Assembly: GCA_005791325.1 (NCBI GenBank)
Contig: SXXA01000077.1
Span: 1 to 14,088 of the forward strand
DNA: 14,088 nucleotides
Origin: Actinomycetota bacterium
Lineage (GTDB): Bacteria > Margulisbacteria > Marinamargulisbacteria > SXXA01
Direction of reading: 5' to 3'
Made by a program: the position numbers and the translations under genes. Of this stretch, positions 1 through 7,061 are shown piece after piece (position 1 is the stretch's first letter; the number at the start of each line of letters is the position of its first letter). The notes under the pieces were generated by a model. That model was not told where the DNA came from. It saw only the letters and a program-made list of their open reading frames with translations, and ran no database searches.

Positions 1-26
1 GCTCTAACCGCCTGAGCTAATCGCCC
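1..26 (-). tRNA. partial tRNA gene, 5' half only (Ile-like or elongator-Met-like)
   Basis: Read on the minus strand, bases 26 to 1 give a 7-base acceptor strand (GGGCGAT), the TA linker, and a complete D arm (GCTC, a loop containing GGTTA, then GAGC). This is the canonical start of a bacterial tRNA. The window ends just after the D arm, so the anticodon is not visible and identity cannot be fixed. An AGGNGGTTA D loop is common in tRNA-Ile(GAU) and elongator tRNA-Met. It lies 20 bases downstream of the rsmE stop on the same strand, so it may be co-transcribed with that operon. Confidence 0.8.
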
Positions 27-46
27 GTCACCAGAGTAGGTCTATT

Positions 47-775
47 TTAACTGCTCGTGCTATTCGTGGCAATACCAAGACCCATTTTAAATCCTTTGAA
101 CATTGAAACCGCAACCACCCCTGCCCGCTCCACTCGAACAATCGATTCCCCCAATGAAACCTGCTGATACCCATATTGAGTAGCCGTGGCAATTTCTTGG
201 GCAGTTAATCCCCCTTCCGGCCCAATCATCACGACCCAATCCCCATTCGATTGCACCGTTGGCCACATCCCCAAGGGGGCCTCCTCCCATGCCACCACGC
301 GATTGATTGCCTCATTGCACCCCTGTTGCAGGGCCTTTTCCAACGACATCACAGGGGTCACCACCGGCAATTGAGATACCTTCGACTGCATGGCCGCCGA
401 TTTAACAATCCGTTCCCAACGATCTTCACGAGATGCTTTACCAATCGATCGAGTGGCCATGACCGGTATGATTCGATGCACCCCACACTCAATTAAGCCT
501 CGAATAATCTCAGAAAATTTATCCCCCTTTGGTAAACATTGAATCACCGTCCAATGCGGCCCTTGATTCCCTGCTAAATGAACCGCCGTCACATTACCCA
601 CACCGATTCGATCCGGCGGATGAATCGATATAATTTGGCCTTGCCACACCCCCCCATTCATTGCCCAAGAGACCAACTCACCAACTCGTGTACGCTGCAC
701 CACCACCACATGATGGAAGGTATCTGAATCCAAACCCAACATATCCCCATCTACCCAATCTGGAAATAGTCTCAC
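47..775 (-). CDS. rsmE: 16S rRNA (uracil-1498-N3)-methyltransferase RsmE
   Basis: RsmE is a cytoplasmic SPOUT-fold enzyme that uses S-adenosylmethionine to methylate N3 of U1498 in 16S rRNA. The protein is 242 residues, close to the family norm of about 243. Visible motifs are the central KGDK (about 83-86), RWERI followed by AAMQS (about 119-131), the SAM-binding loop IGPEGG (184-189), and the C-terminal knot segment SLGESIVRVERA (207-218). The last is usually closer to LGxRILRTETA, so this copy is slightly divergent there. I chose the GTG at 775 because it overlaps the pstS stop as GTGA, a classic coupled junction. The frame stays open upstream to about 901, but that stretch is pstS in another frame. 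It is the last protein gene of the operon, and a tRNA follows. Confidence 0.92.
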   Translation of the reverse strand: MRLFPDWVDGDMLGLDSDTFHHVVVVQRTRVGELVSWAMNGGVWQGQIISIHPPDRIGVGNVTAVHLAGNQGPHWTVIQCLPKGDKFSEIIRGLIECGVHRIIPVMATRSIGKASREDRWERIVKSAAMQSKVSQLPVVTPVMSLEKALQQGCNEAINRVVAWEEAPLGMWPTVQSNGDWVVMIGPEGGLTAQEIATATQYGYQQVSLGESIVRVERAGVVAVSMFKGFKMGLGIATNSTSS

Positions 776-1797
776 GGTAACAATCGCTTGTTTTGATAGG
801 TCATCGCCCGAATACGGGTTAATACCGCTTGGGTTAGTTGATCTGGCAACGGAACATACCCCAATCGATGGGCATAAACGGGAGCATTGATAATGGCCCA
901 TTCCAATAGGTGTGCCAATGCCTTGGCTTGGGCTTTACTACGACCGTTATAGGATTGTTCTGGATAAACCAATATCCAAGTCAACGTTGTGATTGGATAC
1001 CCATCCGGCGCCAATGTATCGATTAATGACATCCGAAAATCGGATGGAAATTCGCTAGTAATCGCCGATTTAACCGTTGCCAAAGAGGGAAAAATGGAAC
1101 GGCCAGATCGATTTTGAATGGCCACCACATTTAAACTGGATTGAAGGCTGTATAATAATTCCATATACCCAATTGCACCGTTAATTTGGGATACCAATGC
1201 GGCCACACCCGGATTGCCCTTACCACCCAACCCAACGGGCCAATTCACTGCTTTTCCGATTCCAACCTGTTGTTTCCATCGTTGAGAATGCCCAGCCAAA
1301 AACGTGACAAACCCATGGGTGGTTCCACTCCCATCCGAACGATGAATCACCGCAATGGGCCAACTAGGCAACCTTACTGACGGATTCAACCGTTGAATAT
1401 CAGGATGGTTCCATCGACGAATATCCCCCAAATAAATCCGAGCCAGTACCCCCCCACTTAATATTAAACGCGGTTTGCCAGGCAAATTAACCACCACCAC
1501 CACCGCCCCCAAACAAGTTGGAATATGTAAAATAGGCTGAGAAAAAGTAGCCAATTCCTTGTTGGAAATATACGCATCGGAGGCACCAAAATCAACGGTT
1601 TTGGAGCGAATTTGCTTCACCCCCCCCCCAGATCCAATGGATTGATAATTAATGGGAACCCCTGTTTCATCCGTGTAATCTGCAAACATGGTGGAATACA
1701 ATGGATATGGAAACGTAGCCCCAGCTCCTACCACTTGTTGCATAGCCAGGAGTGGCATTCCACTCCCCATTAATAGTATCAGCACCCATCGCAACAT
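772..1797 (-). CDS. pstS: phosphate ABC transporter substrate-binding protein PstS
   Basis: This is the periplasmic or surface phosphate-binding protein of the PstSCAB high-affinity importer. From the ATG at 1797 it is 341 residues. The start has a signal peptide: basic residue at 3, a hydrophobic run to about 17, and probable cleavage after LLA. Then come the hallmark GAGATFPYPLYS, the phosphate-loop segment SIGSGGG, DFGASDA, the RSDGSGTT ligand loop, and GKGNPGVAALV with AIGYMELLY. A Shine-Dalgarno-like GAGGG at 1805-1809 sits 7 bases before the ATG at 1797 and 4 before the ATG at 1800, so 1797 is preferred. A TTG at 1818 would give an ATGA-like overlap with the upstream gene but has no ribosome site. 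No pstC, pstA, pstB or phoU is next to it, which is unusual. Confidence 0.93.
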   Translation of the reverse strand: MLRWVLILLMGSGMPLLAMQQVVGAGATFPYPLYSTMFADYTDETGVPINYQSIGSGGGVKQIRSKTVDFGASDAYISNKELATFSQPILHIPTCLGAVVVVVNLPGKPRLILSGGVLARIYLGDIRRWNHPDIQRLNPSVRLPSWPIAVIHRSDGSGTTHGFVTFLAGHSQRWKQQVGIGKAVNWPVGLGGKGNPGVAALVSQINGAIGYMELLYSLQSSLNVVAIQNRSGRSIFPSLATVKSAITSEFPSDFRMSLIDTLAPDGYPITTLTWILVYPEQSYNGRSKAQAKALAHLLEWAIINAPVYAHRLGYVPLPDQLTQAVLTRIRAMTYQNKRLLP

Positions 1798-1814
1798 CAT
1801 TAATCCCTCGATAA

Positions 1815-2654
1815 TCAACCCAATAATTCAAACCCCTCAGGCGACAACATCCAGCCTGATCGGCCATCCACATCCACTCTCAACCCCATTCCACTGATTT
1901 GAACCCCTTGGGTGGATAATTCAGGTATCCCCACCCCCTGCATAAACGTTAACGATGAGGTAGGCGTAATAGGCAACATGGCGGCCACCGATTTAACAGT
2001 TGGTTTTAAATGAACCATGATGCTCCCCACTTTTCGGGTATAAACGGGTACCTCAACCGGCATAACAACCGGTTTGGGCGATACCACCAACCCTGTTTCC
2101 CAATCAATTTGGATGGGAAGCAACATATAAAAGCGTCCCGTCCAAACCCGATACGTCCATTCATCTTGCTTCAAATAAAGCGGTCGAGTATTTGGCATAA
2201 CAAAGCGATTGGGGAAGCGCTTCACAATTGGGTCTAATATCACCCTAGACTGCCTCAACACACCCGTTTTTTGGGTGCGTATGGCCAATAAATCAAGGGT
2301 GGATTGTGGTATTCGACCCGTATAATGGGTAATCACCAAAGCGATTCCCGATCCTGTTTTACCGATAACGGGAATGGCTTCAACCCGATTGGAATATTGG
2401 GATTCAGCAAATTCTTGAAAGGGGATATCCAATTTTCGAATGTATAATGGACGCCCCATTTTATCTGTTAATTTAATAGCAAAAACAGCCTCTTTTTGGG
2501 TAATGGTATTTTTTGCAAACCGAGTTTGAAGAAAAACCTCGGCACCATTAATAGTGATTGGGCGGGTTGATGAACGAAGCAATAATGTGGAATCGGCGAA
2601 AACCCCAACTGAAAAACCAAGTATTAAGAAGATTGTACAACGCCAAATAGCCAT
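1815..2654 (-). CDS. secreted protein of unknown function with possible C-terminal SH3-like domain
   Basis: I do not recognise the family. The 279-residue product begins with a clear signal peptide (MAIWRC, a hydrophobic stretch, probable cleavage after VFA at about residue 20), so the mature protein should be outside the inner membrane. The mature part alternates short beta-type segments and has no further membrane helix. The last 70 or so residues, ending in the DGRSGWMLSPEGFELLG segment, resemble the end of a bacterial SH3-like (SH3b) domain, where a GxxGWV strand is typical; this is inference only. No lipobox or catalytic motif is apparent. It overlaps the 3' end of the HAD phosphatase gene by 31 bases and ends 17 bases before the pstS ATG. 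It is therefore probably made together with PstS, and both go to the envelope. Confidence 0.8.
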   Translation of the reverse strand: MAIWRCTIFLILGFSVGVFADSTLLLRSSTRPITINGAEVFLQTRFAKNTITQKEAVFAIKLTDKMGRPLYIRKLDIPFQEFAESQYSNRVEAIPVIGKTGSGIALVITHYTGRIPQSTLDLLAIRTQKTGVLRQSRVILDPIVKRFPNRFVMPNTRPLYLKQDEWTYRVWTGRFYMLLPIQIDWETGLVVSPKPVVMPVEVPVYTRKVGSIMVHLKPTVKSVAAMLPITPTSSLTFMQGVGIPELSTQGVQISGMGLRVDVDGRSGWMLSPEGFELLG

Positions 2655-3148
2655 GTTTCAAATTCTTTCTGCAAGGTTTTAATCAGTGTCAATTGACGAT
2701 CCAGCGGACTCACCCAAATACTATAGGCGCGCACCCAATTCGCAACCAGTACATCGGTAAGTAATTGATCACCCACGACAACACTCGACTTTAAATCAAT
2801 GTTATGCTGTTTGGCATACTCCCTAAGGGCTATCGAACTGGGCTTATTGGCCCGATATAAGCCACGAATACCCAATTGTTTTGCGGCACGTGCCACCCTG
2901 TAATGGTCATGATTATTAGAAATCAACCACACATCAAAGCCAATTGATTGGGCTTTACTAACCCAATTCAGCGACCGCAAACTAACATCCCGATACCGAG
3001 GGGATAAAATGGTATTATCCAAATCCAATAACAAATGGATATACCCACGATCATACAATGCTTGTAATGGAATATCCTCGATCTGCTGACACCGTAATTG
3101 AGGGGTTAACAATGATTGAATAATGCGCCGTTGTTCAGGGTATAACAT
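2624..3148 (-). CDS. YqeG-family HAD-IIIA phosphatase
   Basis: This is a HAD-superfamily phosphatase of the YqeG type (cytosolic, substrate not established). From the ATG at 3148 it is 174 residues, the usual family length. All four HAD motifs are present: motif I DLDNTI with nucleophile D42 and D44, motif II SNN (S77), motif III lysine in RANKPSS (K102), and motif IV GDQLLTD (D127, D132). A QIEDIPLQAL segment ahead of motif I is typical of YqeG proteins. The frame is also open from an ATG at 3199, adding 17 residues. I prefer 3148 because MLYPEQRR matches normal YqeG starts and gives a 14-base rather than 65-base overlap with hisG. In Bacillota, YqeG-type genes often sit near ribosome-assembly or metabolic genes; here it follows hisG. 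Confidence 0.85.
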   Translation of the reverse strand: MLYPEQRRIIQSLLTPQLRCQQIEDIPLQALYDRGYIHLLLDLDNTILSPRYRDVSLRSLNWVSKAQSIGFDVWLISNNHDHYRVARAAKQLGIRGLYRANKPSSIALREYAKQHNIDLKSSVVVGDQLLTDVLVANWVRAYSIWVSPLDRQLTLIKTLQKEFETWLFGVVQSS

Positions 3149-3776
3149 GCGAACCCGTGGATAGCGTAAGGCGACCCACCAAATCACGAATGGTGGCATC
3201 GTGTAGCCTAAATTGAGTAGGGTTGGTTACTAAAAATGCAGTGGAATGGTAAATGGTATCCCAAACAGACAACCCATTTTCAGCAAGGGTTTTACCCGTA
3301 GCGGTTAAATCTGAAATGACATCCGACAACCCAGTTAAGGGGGCCAACTCAATCGCGCCATACAGTTTAACCAGTTGGGCCTTCATTCCCAATTTACGAC
3401 AATAATCGGCCGTTGCCTGAGGGTATTTGGTTGCAATGCGAATTCCGTGATGCAATTGGGTGTTGGAAGAATGAGCCAAGCCTGCGATAACCAACTGACA
3501 CGCCCCAAAACCCAAGTTTAGCAATCGAATCAAATGAAGATCATGTTCCATTAACACATCATGCCCCACAATGCCCACATCTGCTGCGCCCATGGCAACA
3601 TAAACAGGAACGTCCCATGGCCGCACTTGCAACAAGCGAAATGCCCCTGTTTGATCTTCGATAAACAAGCGTCGTGATTGTAATTCGGCCCGATCAAAAT
3701 GAATACCGGCTTGTGCCAACCGTGGTAAGGCTTGATCGAGTAAATATCCTTTTGAAACAGCCAGCGTGAGTGTCAT
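3135..3776 (-). CDS. hisG: ATP phosphoribosyltransferase, short-form catalytic subunit HisG
   Basis: HisG catalyses the first step of histidine synthesis, joining ATP and PRPP to give phosphoribosyl-ATP. At 213 residues this is the short form, which lacks the C-terminal regulatory ACT-like domain of long HisG and needs HisZ for activity. Visible features are the N-terminal LAVSKGYLLDQALP strand-helix, DVPVYVAMGAADVGIVGHDVL, the RIATKYP segment, and the pyrophosphate-binding stretch LYGAIELAPLTGLSDVISDLTATGKTL. The ATG overlaps the hisZ stop as ATGA, so the two subunits are probably made in matched amounts. The 3' end overlaps the HAD phosphatase start. Confidence 0.95.
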   Translation of the reverse strand: MTLTLAVSKGYLLDQALPRLAQAGIHFDRAELQSRRLFIEDQTGAFRLLQVRPWDVPVYVAMGAADVGIVGHDVLMEHDLHLIRLLNLGFGACQLVIAGLAHSSNTQLHHGIRIATKYPQATADYCRKLGMKAQLVKLYGAIELAPLTGLSDVISDLTATGKTLAENGLSVWDTIYHSTAFLVTNPTQFRLHDATIRDLVGRLTLSTGSHVIP

Positions 3777-4609
3777 CGGTGATCAAGAATATCATTGAGA
3801 TGAATGGCGAACCCAACCGCGGGTGTGGATAAACCAAAGCGCCCCATTAATCCATCATACCGACCACCGGTGGCAATGGGACGACGATAACCGGGCGCCA
3901 TGACCGTAAAAACAAAGCCTGTGTAATAAGAGAGAGTGGGGACCAAGCCCTGGTACAAATACACGCGATTTGAATAAGACTTAGATTGAATGGAATGAAA
4001 GAGCGATTCTAAATCGGGAATCCCTTGTGCAAGGTCAATACCTCCTCGTTTTGGTAACCAGCCCAATGTTGAGTAATCACCGGAGAGCAAGGCTTGCCGG
4101 TGGGTAACGGATAGCGTTTGAGTCAGTTGAACGTGCCCAATATCGATGGCCAAATCTTGAATACCGAGTTGTGATAATTGATGAATACACAAGTCTAGAA
4201 TGGCAGTATCGGCATGGGGCCCCGATTCACCGATCCACTCGCACCCGGCCTGAAACTGCTCAATGGCATCCCAATCGTGAGCCGGACGACGAAAAATGGG
4301 GGCACAATAATAAACCTTAACAGGTAATTGATGGCTCATTCGGGAGGCAACCAAACGAGCAATGGGGGTGGTGTGATCGGGGCGCAAAATTGCGTCGGGA
4401 ACATCGGGGTGGTGTAAGGGTAAAACAGAAGGCAGGAGGGAATCATCCAAGCCTGGTATGAGTGATTTTAAATCATCGATTACGGGGGTACGAACGGCGA
4501 GGTAGCCAGCAGATTCGAAGCCATCGGCGAGTTGGCGCGTTAGTGTATGATGGTGGTGGGCTTCAGATGGATTCAATTCGTATACCCCGAATGGGGAAAA
4601 AGGTGTCAT
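3773..4609 (-). CDS. hisZ: ATP phosphoribosyltransferase regulatory subunit HisZ (compact form)
   Basis: HisZ is a catalytically inactive relative of histidyl-tRNA synthetase that binds short HisG to form the active, histidine-inhibited complex. Class II synthetase core motifs are visible: LRPDHTTPIARLVASR, the motif-2-like YYCAPIFRRP with FQAGCEWIG after it, and near the C-terminus the motif-3-like ATGGRYDGLMGRFG with AVGFAIHLNDIL. At 278 residues it is shorter than many HisZ proteins (about 320-400) and lacks any C-terminal anticodon-binding-like extension. It is first in the operon. The ATG at 4609 has no Shine-Dalgarno sequence, but a good extended -10 element lies only 8 bases upstream, so the message may be leaderless. 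Confidence 0.92.
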   Translation of the reverse strand: MTPFSPFGVYELNPSEAHHHHTLTRQLADGFESAGYLAVRTPVIDDLKSLIPGLDDSLLPSVLPLHHPDVPDAILRPDHTTPIARLVASRMSHQLPVKVYYCAPIFRRPAHDWDAIEQFQAGCEWIGESGPHADTAILDLCIHQLSQLGIQDLAIDIGHVQLTQTLSVTHRQALLSGDYSTLGWLPKRGGIDLAQGIPDLESLFHSIQSKSYSNRVYLYQGLVPTLSYYTGFVFTVMAPGYRRPIATGGRYDGLMGRFGLSTPAVGFAIHLNDILDHR

Positions 4610-4617
4610 GGGTTTAG

Positions 4618-4643
4618 GTTATACCATAAAACAAGGCATGCAA
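4618..4643 (-). promoter_or_regulatory. candidate extended -10 promoter for the hisZ operon
   Basis: On the minus strand, TGGTATAAC (ending at 4618) gives a TGn-extended -10 hexamer TATAAC. A T-rich block (5'-TTTTTG, 4646-4641) lies 17 bases upstream as a weak -35, and a TTGCAT at 4643-4638 is at a poor 14-base spacing. Only 8 bases separate the -10 from the hisZ ATG, so transcription should begin within a few bases of the start codon. That agrees with the absence of a ribosome binding site. This is motif reading only; no start site has been measured. Confidence 0.4.
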
Positions 4644-4679
4644 AAAAGTGATTTTTAAATAACATAGGGTGTGGGATGG

Positions 4680-4855
4680 GTTGTAATGTGGGCACTCCGC
4701 ACCTAACCTCGCCGAAGGTGGTGTGATTGGGACCCCTCCCCGCCCCTCCCCAAAGGGGAGGGGCTTATGGGATAGCGGGTGCTGCACACCCGCGCCTAGC
4801 CTTAAGGACTCTTCCCTCAACCCGATGGAGCAACCCTATTGTATGGGGTTGTAAG
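4680..4855. repeat. intergenic GC-rich hairpin array (diverged relative of the 203-bp unit)
   Basis: The 273-base gap between hisZ and the 361-residue protein gene shows no credible gene. It carries three clear inverted repeats. One is a perfect 10-bp stem with an AAA loop at 4742-4764, one a 7-bp stem at 4775-4793, and one a 9-bp stem with one wobble at 4831-4851. The text at 4687-4700 (TGTGGGCACTCCGCAC) and the CCCTCCCC-AAA-GGGGAGGG stem recall the first and second hairpins of the units at 6712 and 7062. This region therefore looks like a mosaic or decayed member of the same family. The 4742-4764 stem is not followed by a T run, so a simple intrinsic terminator is unlikely. Confidence 0.6.
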
Positions 4856-4882
4856 GGACCATTGGCTCCTTATTATGGGCTC

Positions 4883-5968
4883 CTAAGGCTTCGTCCCGCT
4901 AAAACGTTCCCAATGGCTTACTCGTGCTAATACCGCCCCAAGCCGAACAGCCCACTGAAAGGGGGGTTCAAGCGGTGCTGGGGCACCACCAACACCATCT
5001 GGGAGAGTTCCGAATCTTACCGGCACACCCTTTTTCCGTTGACCATTTTCGACACTGAACGACTCATCATCCCAATTCCCAGTCTGACCATCCATCTGAA
5101 GGGTGGGTTCAAGCGGGACTGGGGCACCACCCACACCATCTTGGAGAATCTCGAATCTTCCCGGCACACCCTTTTTCGGTTGACCATTTTGGACACTGAA
5201 CGACTCATCATCCAAATCATCCAAATCATCCAAATTATACACCCAATGCTCAGTCTGAGCAGTCCTCTGAACGGTGGGGTCAAGCGGGCCTGGGGCACCA
5301 CCCACACCATCTTGGAGAATCTCGAATCTTCTTGGCACACCCTCATCAGGAAAAATCGATCCCTGCTTCACCGAAAGACCATCTTCATATAAAATAGGAG
5401 ACGAAGCAAACAGATTGATGTGATTCTTTACACTGGGATAATCAGCAGCTAATTCAAGAAACTCTCGAATAAATTCCTGATTACCCTCAACTGTGCGGTT
5501 AGAAGAAACTAACAACGCAATAAACACGCGAAGACACTTTATAAATGGAGACAACTCCAGCATCCCAAGTTTATACTTGTCTGCTTCTTTTGTTGAGTTT
5601 GAAGTGCCGTCCAGCAGCACATTCTTATGTTTTTTATCTCCTTTTGTTGCGAGTCGCGTTATAAATATCTTTAAGATGTTATCCCTATCACTTTTTGTTA
5701 TGCCTGTATCGAATATAAGTCTCTTGAGAAGCAGGGCCTTTTCTTCAATCACACCCTTTTCAGAACGCCTTTTAAAAAGATCATCGAATTCTTTGTTTAC
5801 AACTTGTAAAAGTTTTTCCCCTGTAGGACATCCATTTGTAACAAAGGATTCAGTTAAAGACCTATCATCCAAACTTTGTAAACGTTTTAGCCCTCTAGTC
5901 AATCCCGTTGTATTTGGGGGACAGAAAGACTGTTGTGATGACACGAATTTAATACGTTGAAGATGCAT
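4883..5968 (-). CDS. protein of unknown function with C-terminal tandem repeats
   Basis: The function is not recognised. The product is 361 residues with no signal peptide or membrane helix. Residues 1-200 are mostly helical-looking and charged, with Lys/Leu-rich stretches. The start (MHLQRIKFVSSQQSFCPP) has an xIxF...F pattern. Residues 209-340 hold three repeats beginning G-V-P-x-R-F-x-x-L-x-D-G-V-G-G-A-P-x-P-L, spaced 57 and 47 residues apart. The first two units end in DDESFSV-NGQ-KKG; unit 1 also carries LDDLDDLDD. The start at 5968 is well supported by GGAGG at 5975-5979, 6 bases before the ATG. The 5' part is more AT-rich than neighbouring genes, and hairpin arrays lie on both sides, so it looks like accessory DNA. 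The repeat region is GC-richer than the N-terminal part and may have grown by duplication. Confidence 0.75.
   Translation of the reverse strand: MHLQRIKFVSSQQSFCPPNTTGLTRGLKRLQSLDDRSLTESFVTNGCPTGEKLLQVVNKEFDDLFKRRSEKGVIEEKALLLKRLIFDTGITKSDRDNILKIFITRLATKGDKKHKNVLLDGTSNSTKEADKYKLGMLELSPFIKCLRVFIALLVSSNRTVEGNQEFIREFLELAADYPSVKNHINLFASSPILYEDGLSVKQGSIFPDEGVPRRFEILQDGVGGAPGPLDPTVQRTAQTEHWVYNLDDLDDLDDESFSVQNGQPKKGVPGRFEILQDGVGGAPVPLEPTLQMDGQTGNWDDESFSVENGQRKKGVPVRFGTLPDGVGGAPAPLEPPFQWAVRLGAVLARVSHWERFSGTKP
4962..5341 (-). repeat. three-copy coding tandem repeat (141 and 171 bp periods) with a 9-bp internal microrepeat
   Basis: Three copies of a segment of about 68 bases (plus-strand GGTTCAAGCGG through CGGCACACC) begin near 4962, 5103 and 5274. 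The first two are followed by a conserved CTTTTTCNGTTGACCATTTT stretch. Copy spacing is 141 and 171 bases, both multiples of three. The 30-base difference is largely a tandem ATCCAAATC 9-mer at about 5210-5236, which encodes Leu-Asp-Asp units. The copies at 5103 and 5274 are closest to each other; the 4962 copy is more diverged and is the last coding unit before the stop. Confidence 0.85.
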
Positions 5969-6406
5969 TATAAACCTCCATAACCACTTCTAAAACCCAT
6001 TAATGGGTATGTAAAATGATTTTTAATTGTATTTAAAAAATAGGGATAATAGAAAAAGGAGAAAATATCGTAACAAACAAAATGTAAAAACGAAGTAAAT
6101 ATAAAAAAGAGATAATACGGATGGAACGGAACGGTAAGATGAGAATGATCAACTGAAAGATGAAATAATACTTAAAAACCAAATTAATAGAACTATCACC
6201 ATTATCAATATTTAAATGAATAGTCTATTATATTAATTGTTTTTAAAATTATAACTAGTTTAAAATCAAACCGTGTATTTTTCAACCCGTTATTTTGCAA
6301 TACCAATGGAGTATTCAAACCATGCCACCTACATGACGTCTATCTAGGTTTCACAGGCAAAAAAATGGGTATGTTGTAACTATGCCCATTCACACACGGA
6401 GTCAAC
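5969..6406. other. AT-rich intergenic stretch without a recognisable gene
   Basis: This stretch of about 440 bases is strongly AT-rich (many A and T runs, especially 6010-6300), in contrast to the GC-moderate genes around it. It separates the minus-strand repeat-protein gene from the plus-strand broken reading frame and should hold the promoter of the former. I see no reading frame, tRNA or convincing terminator in it. Notable sites are the palindrome at 5995-6008 and an imperfect inverted repeat at 6364-6390 (AATGGGTAT, 9-base loop, ATGCCCATT). Confidence 0.6.
5995..6008. promoter_or_regulatory. perfect 14-base palindrome, candidate operator
   Basis: ACCCATTAATGGGT is a perfect two-fold palindrome lying 26 bases upstream of the repeat-protein ATG and 15 bases upstream of its GGAGG ribosome site. 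That is where a repressor would overlap a promoter or early transcript. The right half continues as AATGGGTATGT (6002-6012), and the same 11-mer recurs at 6364-6374 upstream of the plus-strand broken frame. The protein that might bind is unknown. Confidence 0.35.
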
Positions 6407-6718
6407 ATGCCCCAGCGCGTGAACCATCCGATGGGTTCACCCATCGACACCATTGCGATCCTTCTTATTTACCTCGATACGATTCGTCCATCGATTGTTG
6501 ATGCTATTCTTTACCCCCTTTATAATCATCACCGCTTTAAGTAAACTTCAAACCGTGTTATTACACAGATTCAGCAACATGTTAGCCAAGCCGTCACACC
6601 CGTATTGGCGTCATTACCACACTTGCCTTCGAACAAGCGTATTAAATGGTTATTCGAATGGGAACATGACTCACCCGGCACCTTATACCAACCATTTCCC
6701 AATCATTTCCAAAGGTAG
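6407..6718 (+). pseudogene. small reading frame broken by one in-frame TAA and ended inside a hairpin repeat
   Basis: The ATG at 6407 is preceded by GGAG at 6398-6401 with 5-base spacing. The frame encodes 45 residues and stops at TAA (6542-6544). The same frame then stays open for another 57 codons to a TAG at 6716-6718, which is contributed by the first bases of the 203-bp hairpin unit. Both halves read like ordinary protein (for example IDTIAILLIYLDTIRPSIVD before and RIKWLFEWEHDSPGTLYQPF after). One CAA-to-TAA change plus repeat insertion could therefore have broken a longer gene. I recognise no family. It could also be a real 45-residue peptide, or chance: an overlapping frame from 6453 is open for a similar length. 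Confidence 0.35.
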
Positions 6719-6914
6719 TGGGCACTCCGTGCCCACTATTACAACCCCACCCTAACCCTCCCCTAAAGGGGAGGGAATATGAATTGAAATGTGGGGACCT
6801 TCGGTCCCCACACCCCTGGACCAAGGGCTTCGCCCTTAGGTACCAAGGGGCCATCCCTTTGGAATGTTAAAGGGGCGTAGCCCATTTGAGCGGGCGTGGG
6901 TGCGTAGCACCCAC
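6712..6914. repeat. 203-bp hairpin-array repeat unit, copy 1
   Basis: The unit contains seven consecutive short hairpins. Their stems lie at 6716-6738 (loop TCC), 6756-6775 (loop TAAA), 6791-6811 (loop TTC), 6823-6837 (loop TTC), 6843-6862 (loop CCAT), 6873-6883 (loop GTA) and 6896-6914 (loop GTA). It aligns without gaps to copy 2 at an offset of exactly 350 bases, with six substitutions. It does not encode a protein; open frames across it occur on several strands and are by-products. No terminal inverted repeats of an insertion sequence or flanking target duplications are evident. It resembles BIME- or REP-like palindromic arrays in organisation, but not in sequence that I recognise. Confidence 0.85.
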
Positions 6915-7061
6915 CACATTAAATTAGAGGGGGGGTTGAAGAACCAAAAAATAAATATAGACCATCAAAATTAAACAATCATTCATTCTCGCCAAGGGGC
7001 CAAATACCCCCTTTGAACCCTATCAATAGCCCCCGAGATGTTGAACGGGCTTCGCCCCGTC

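Noticed and set aside
4742..4764. Perfect 10-bp GC-rich stem as an intrinsic terminator of the repeat-protein gene.
   Set aside because: No T run follows on either strand, and the stem is one of several in a hairpin array shared with other sites.
4962..5341. Regularly spaced repeats that might suggest a CRISPR array.
   Set aside because: The repeats are about 68 bases, only three, with unequal spacing in multiples of three, and lie in a reading frame. There are no spacer-like unique segments and no cas genes.
5493..5960. Plus-strand 155-codon frame opposite the repeat-protein gene.
   Set aside because: It is antisense to the first part of the minus-strand gene, which has a strong GGAGG site and a more natural composition.
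6453..6755. Plus-strand 100-codon frame starting with TTG and having a hydrophobic N-terminus.
   Set aside because: No ribosome site, an odd His/Pro-rich second half, and it runs into the hairpin repeat. The overlapping frame from the ATG at 6407 has a better start.
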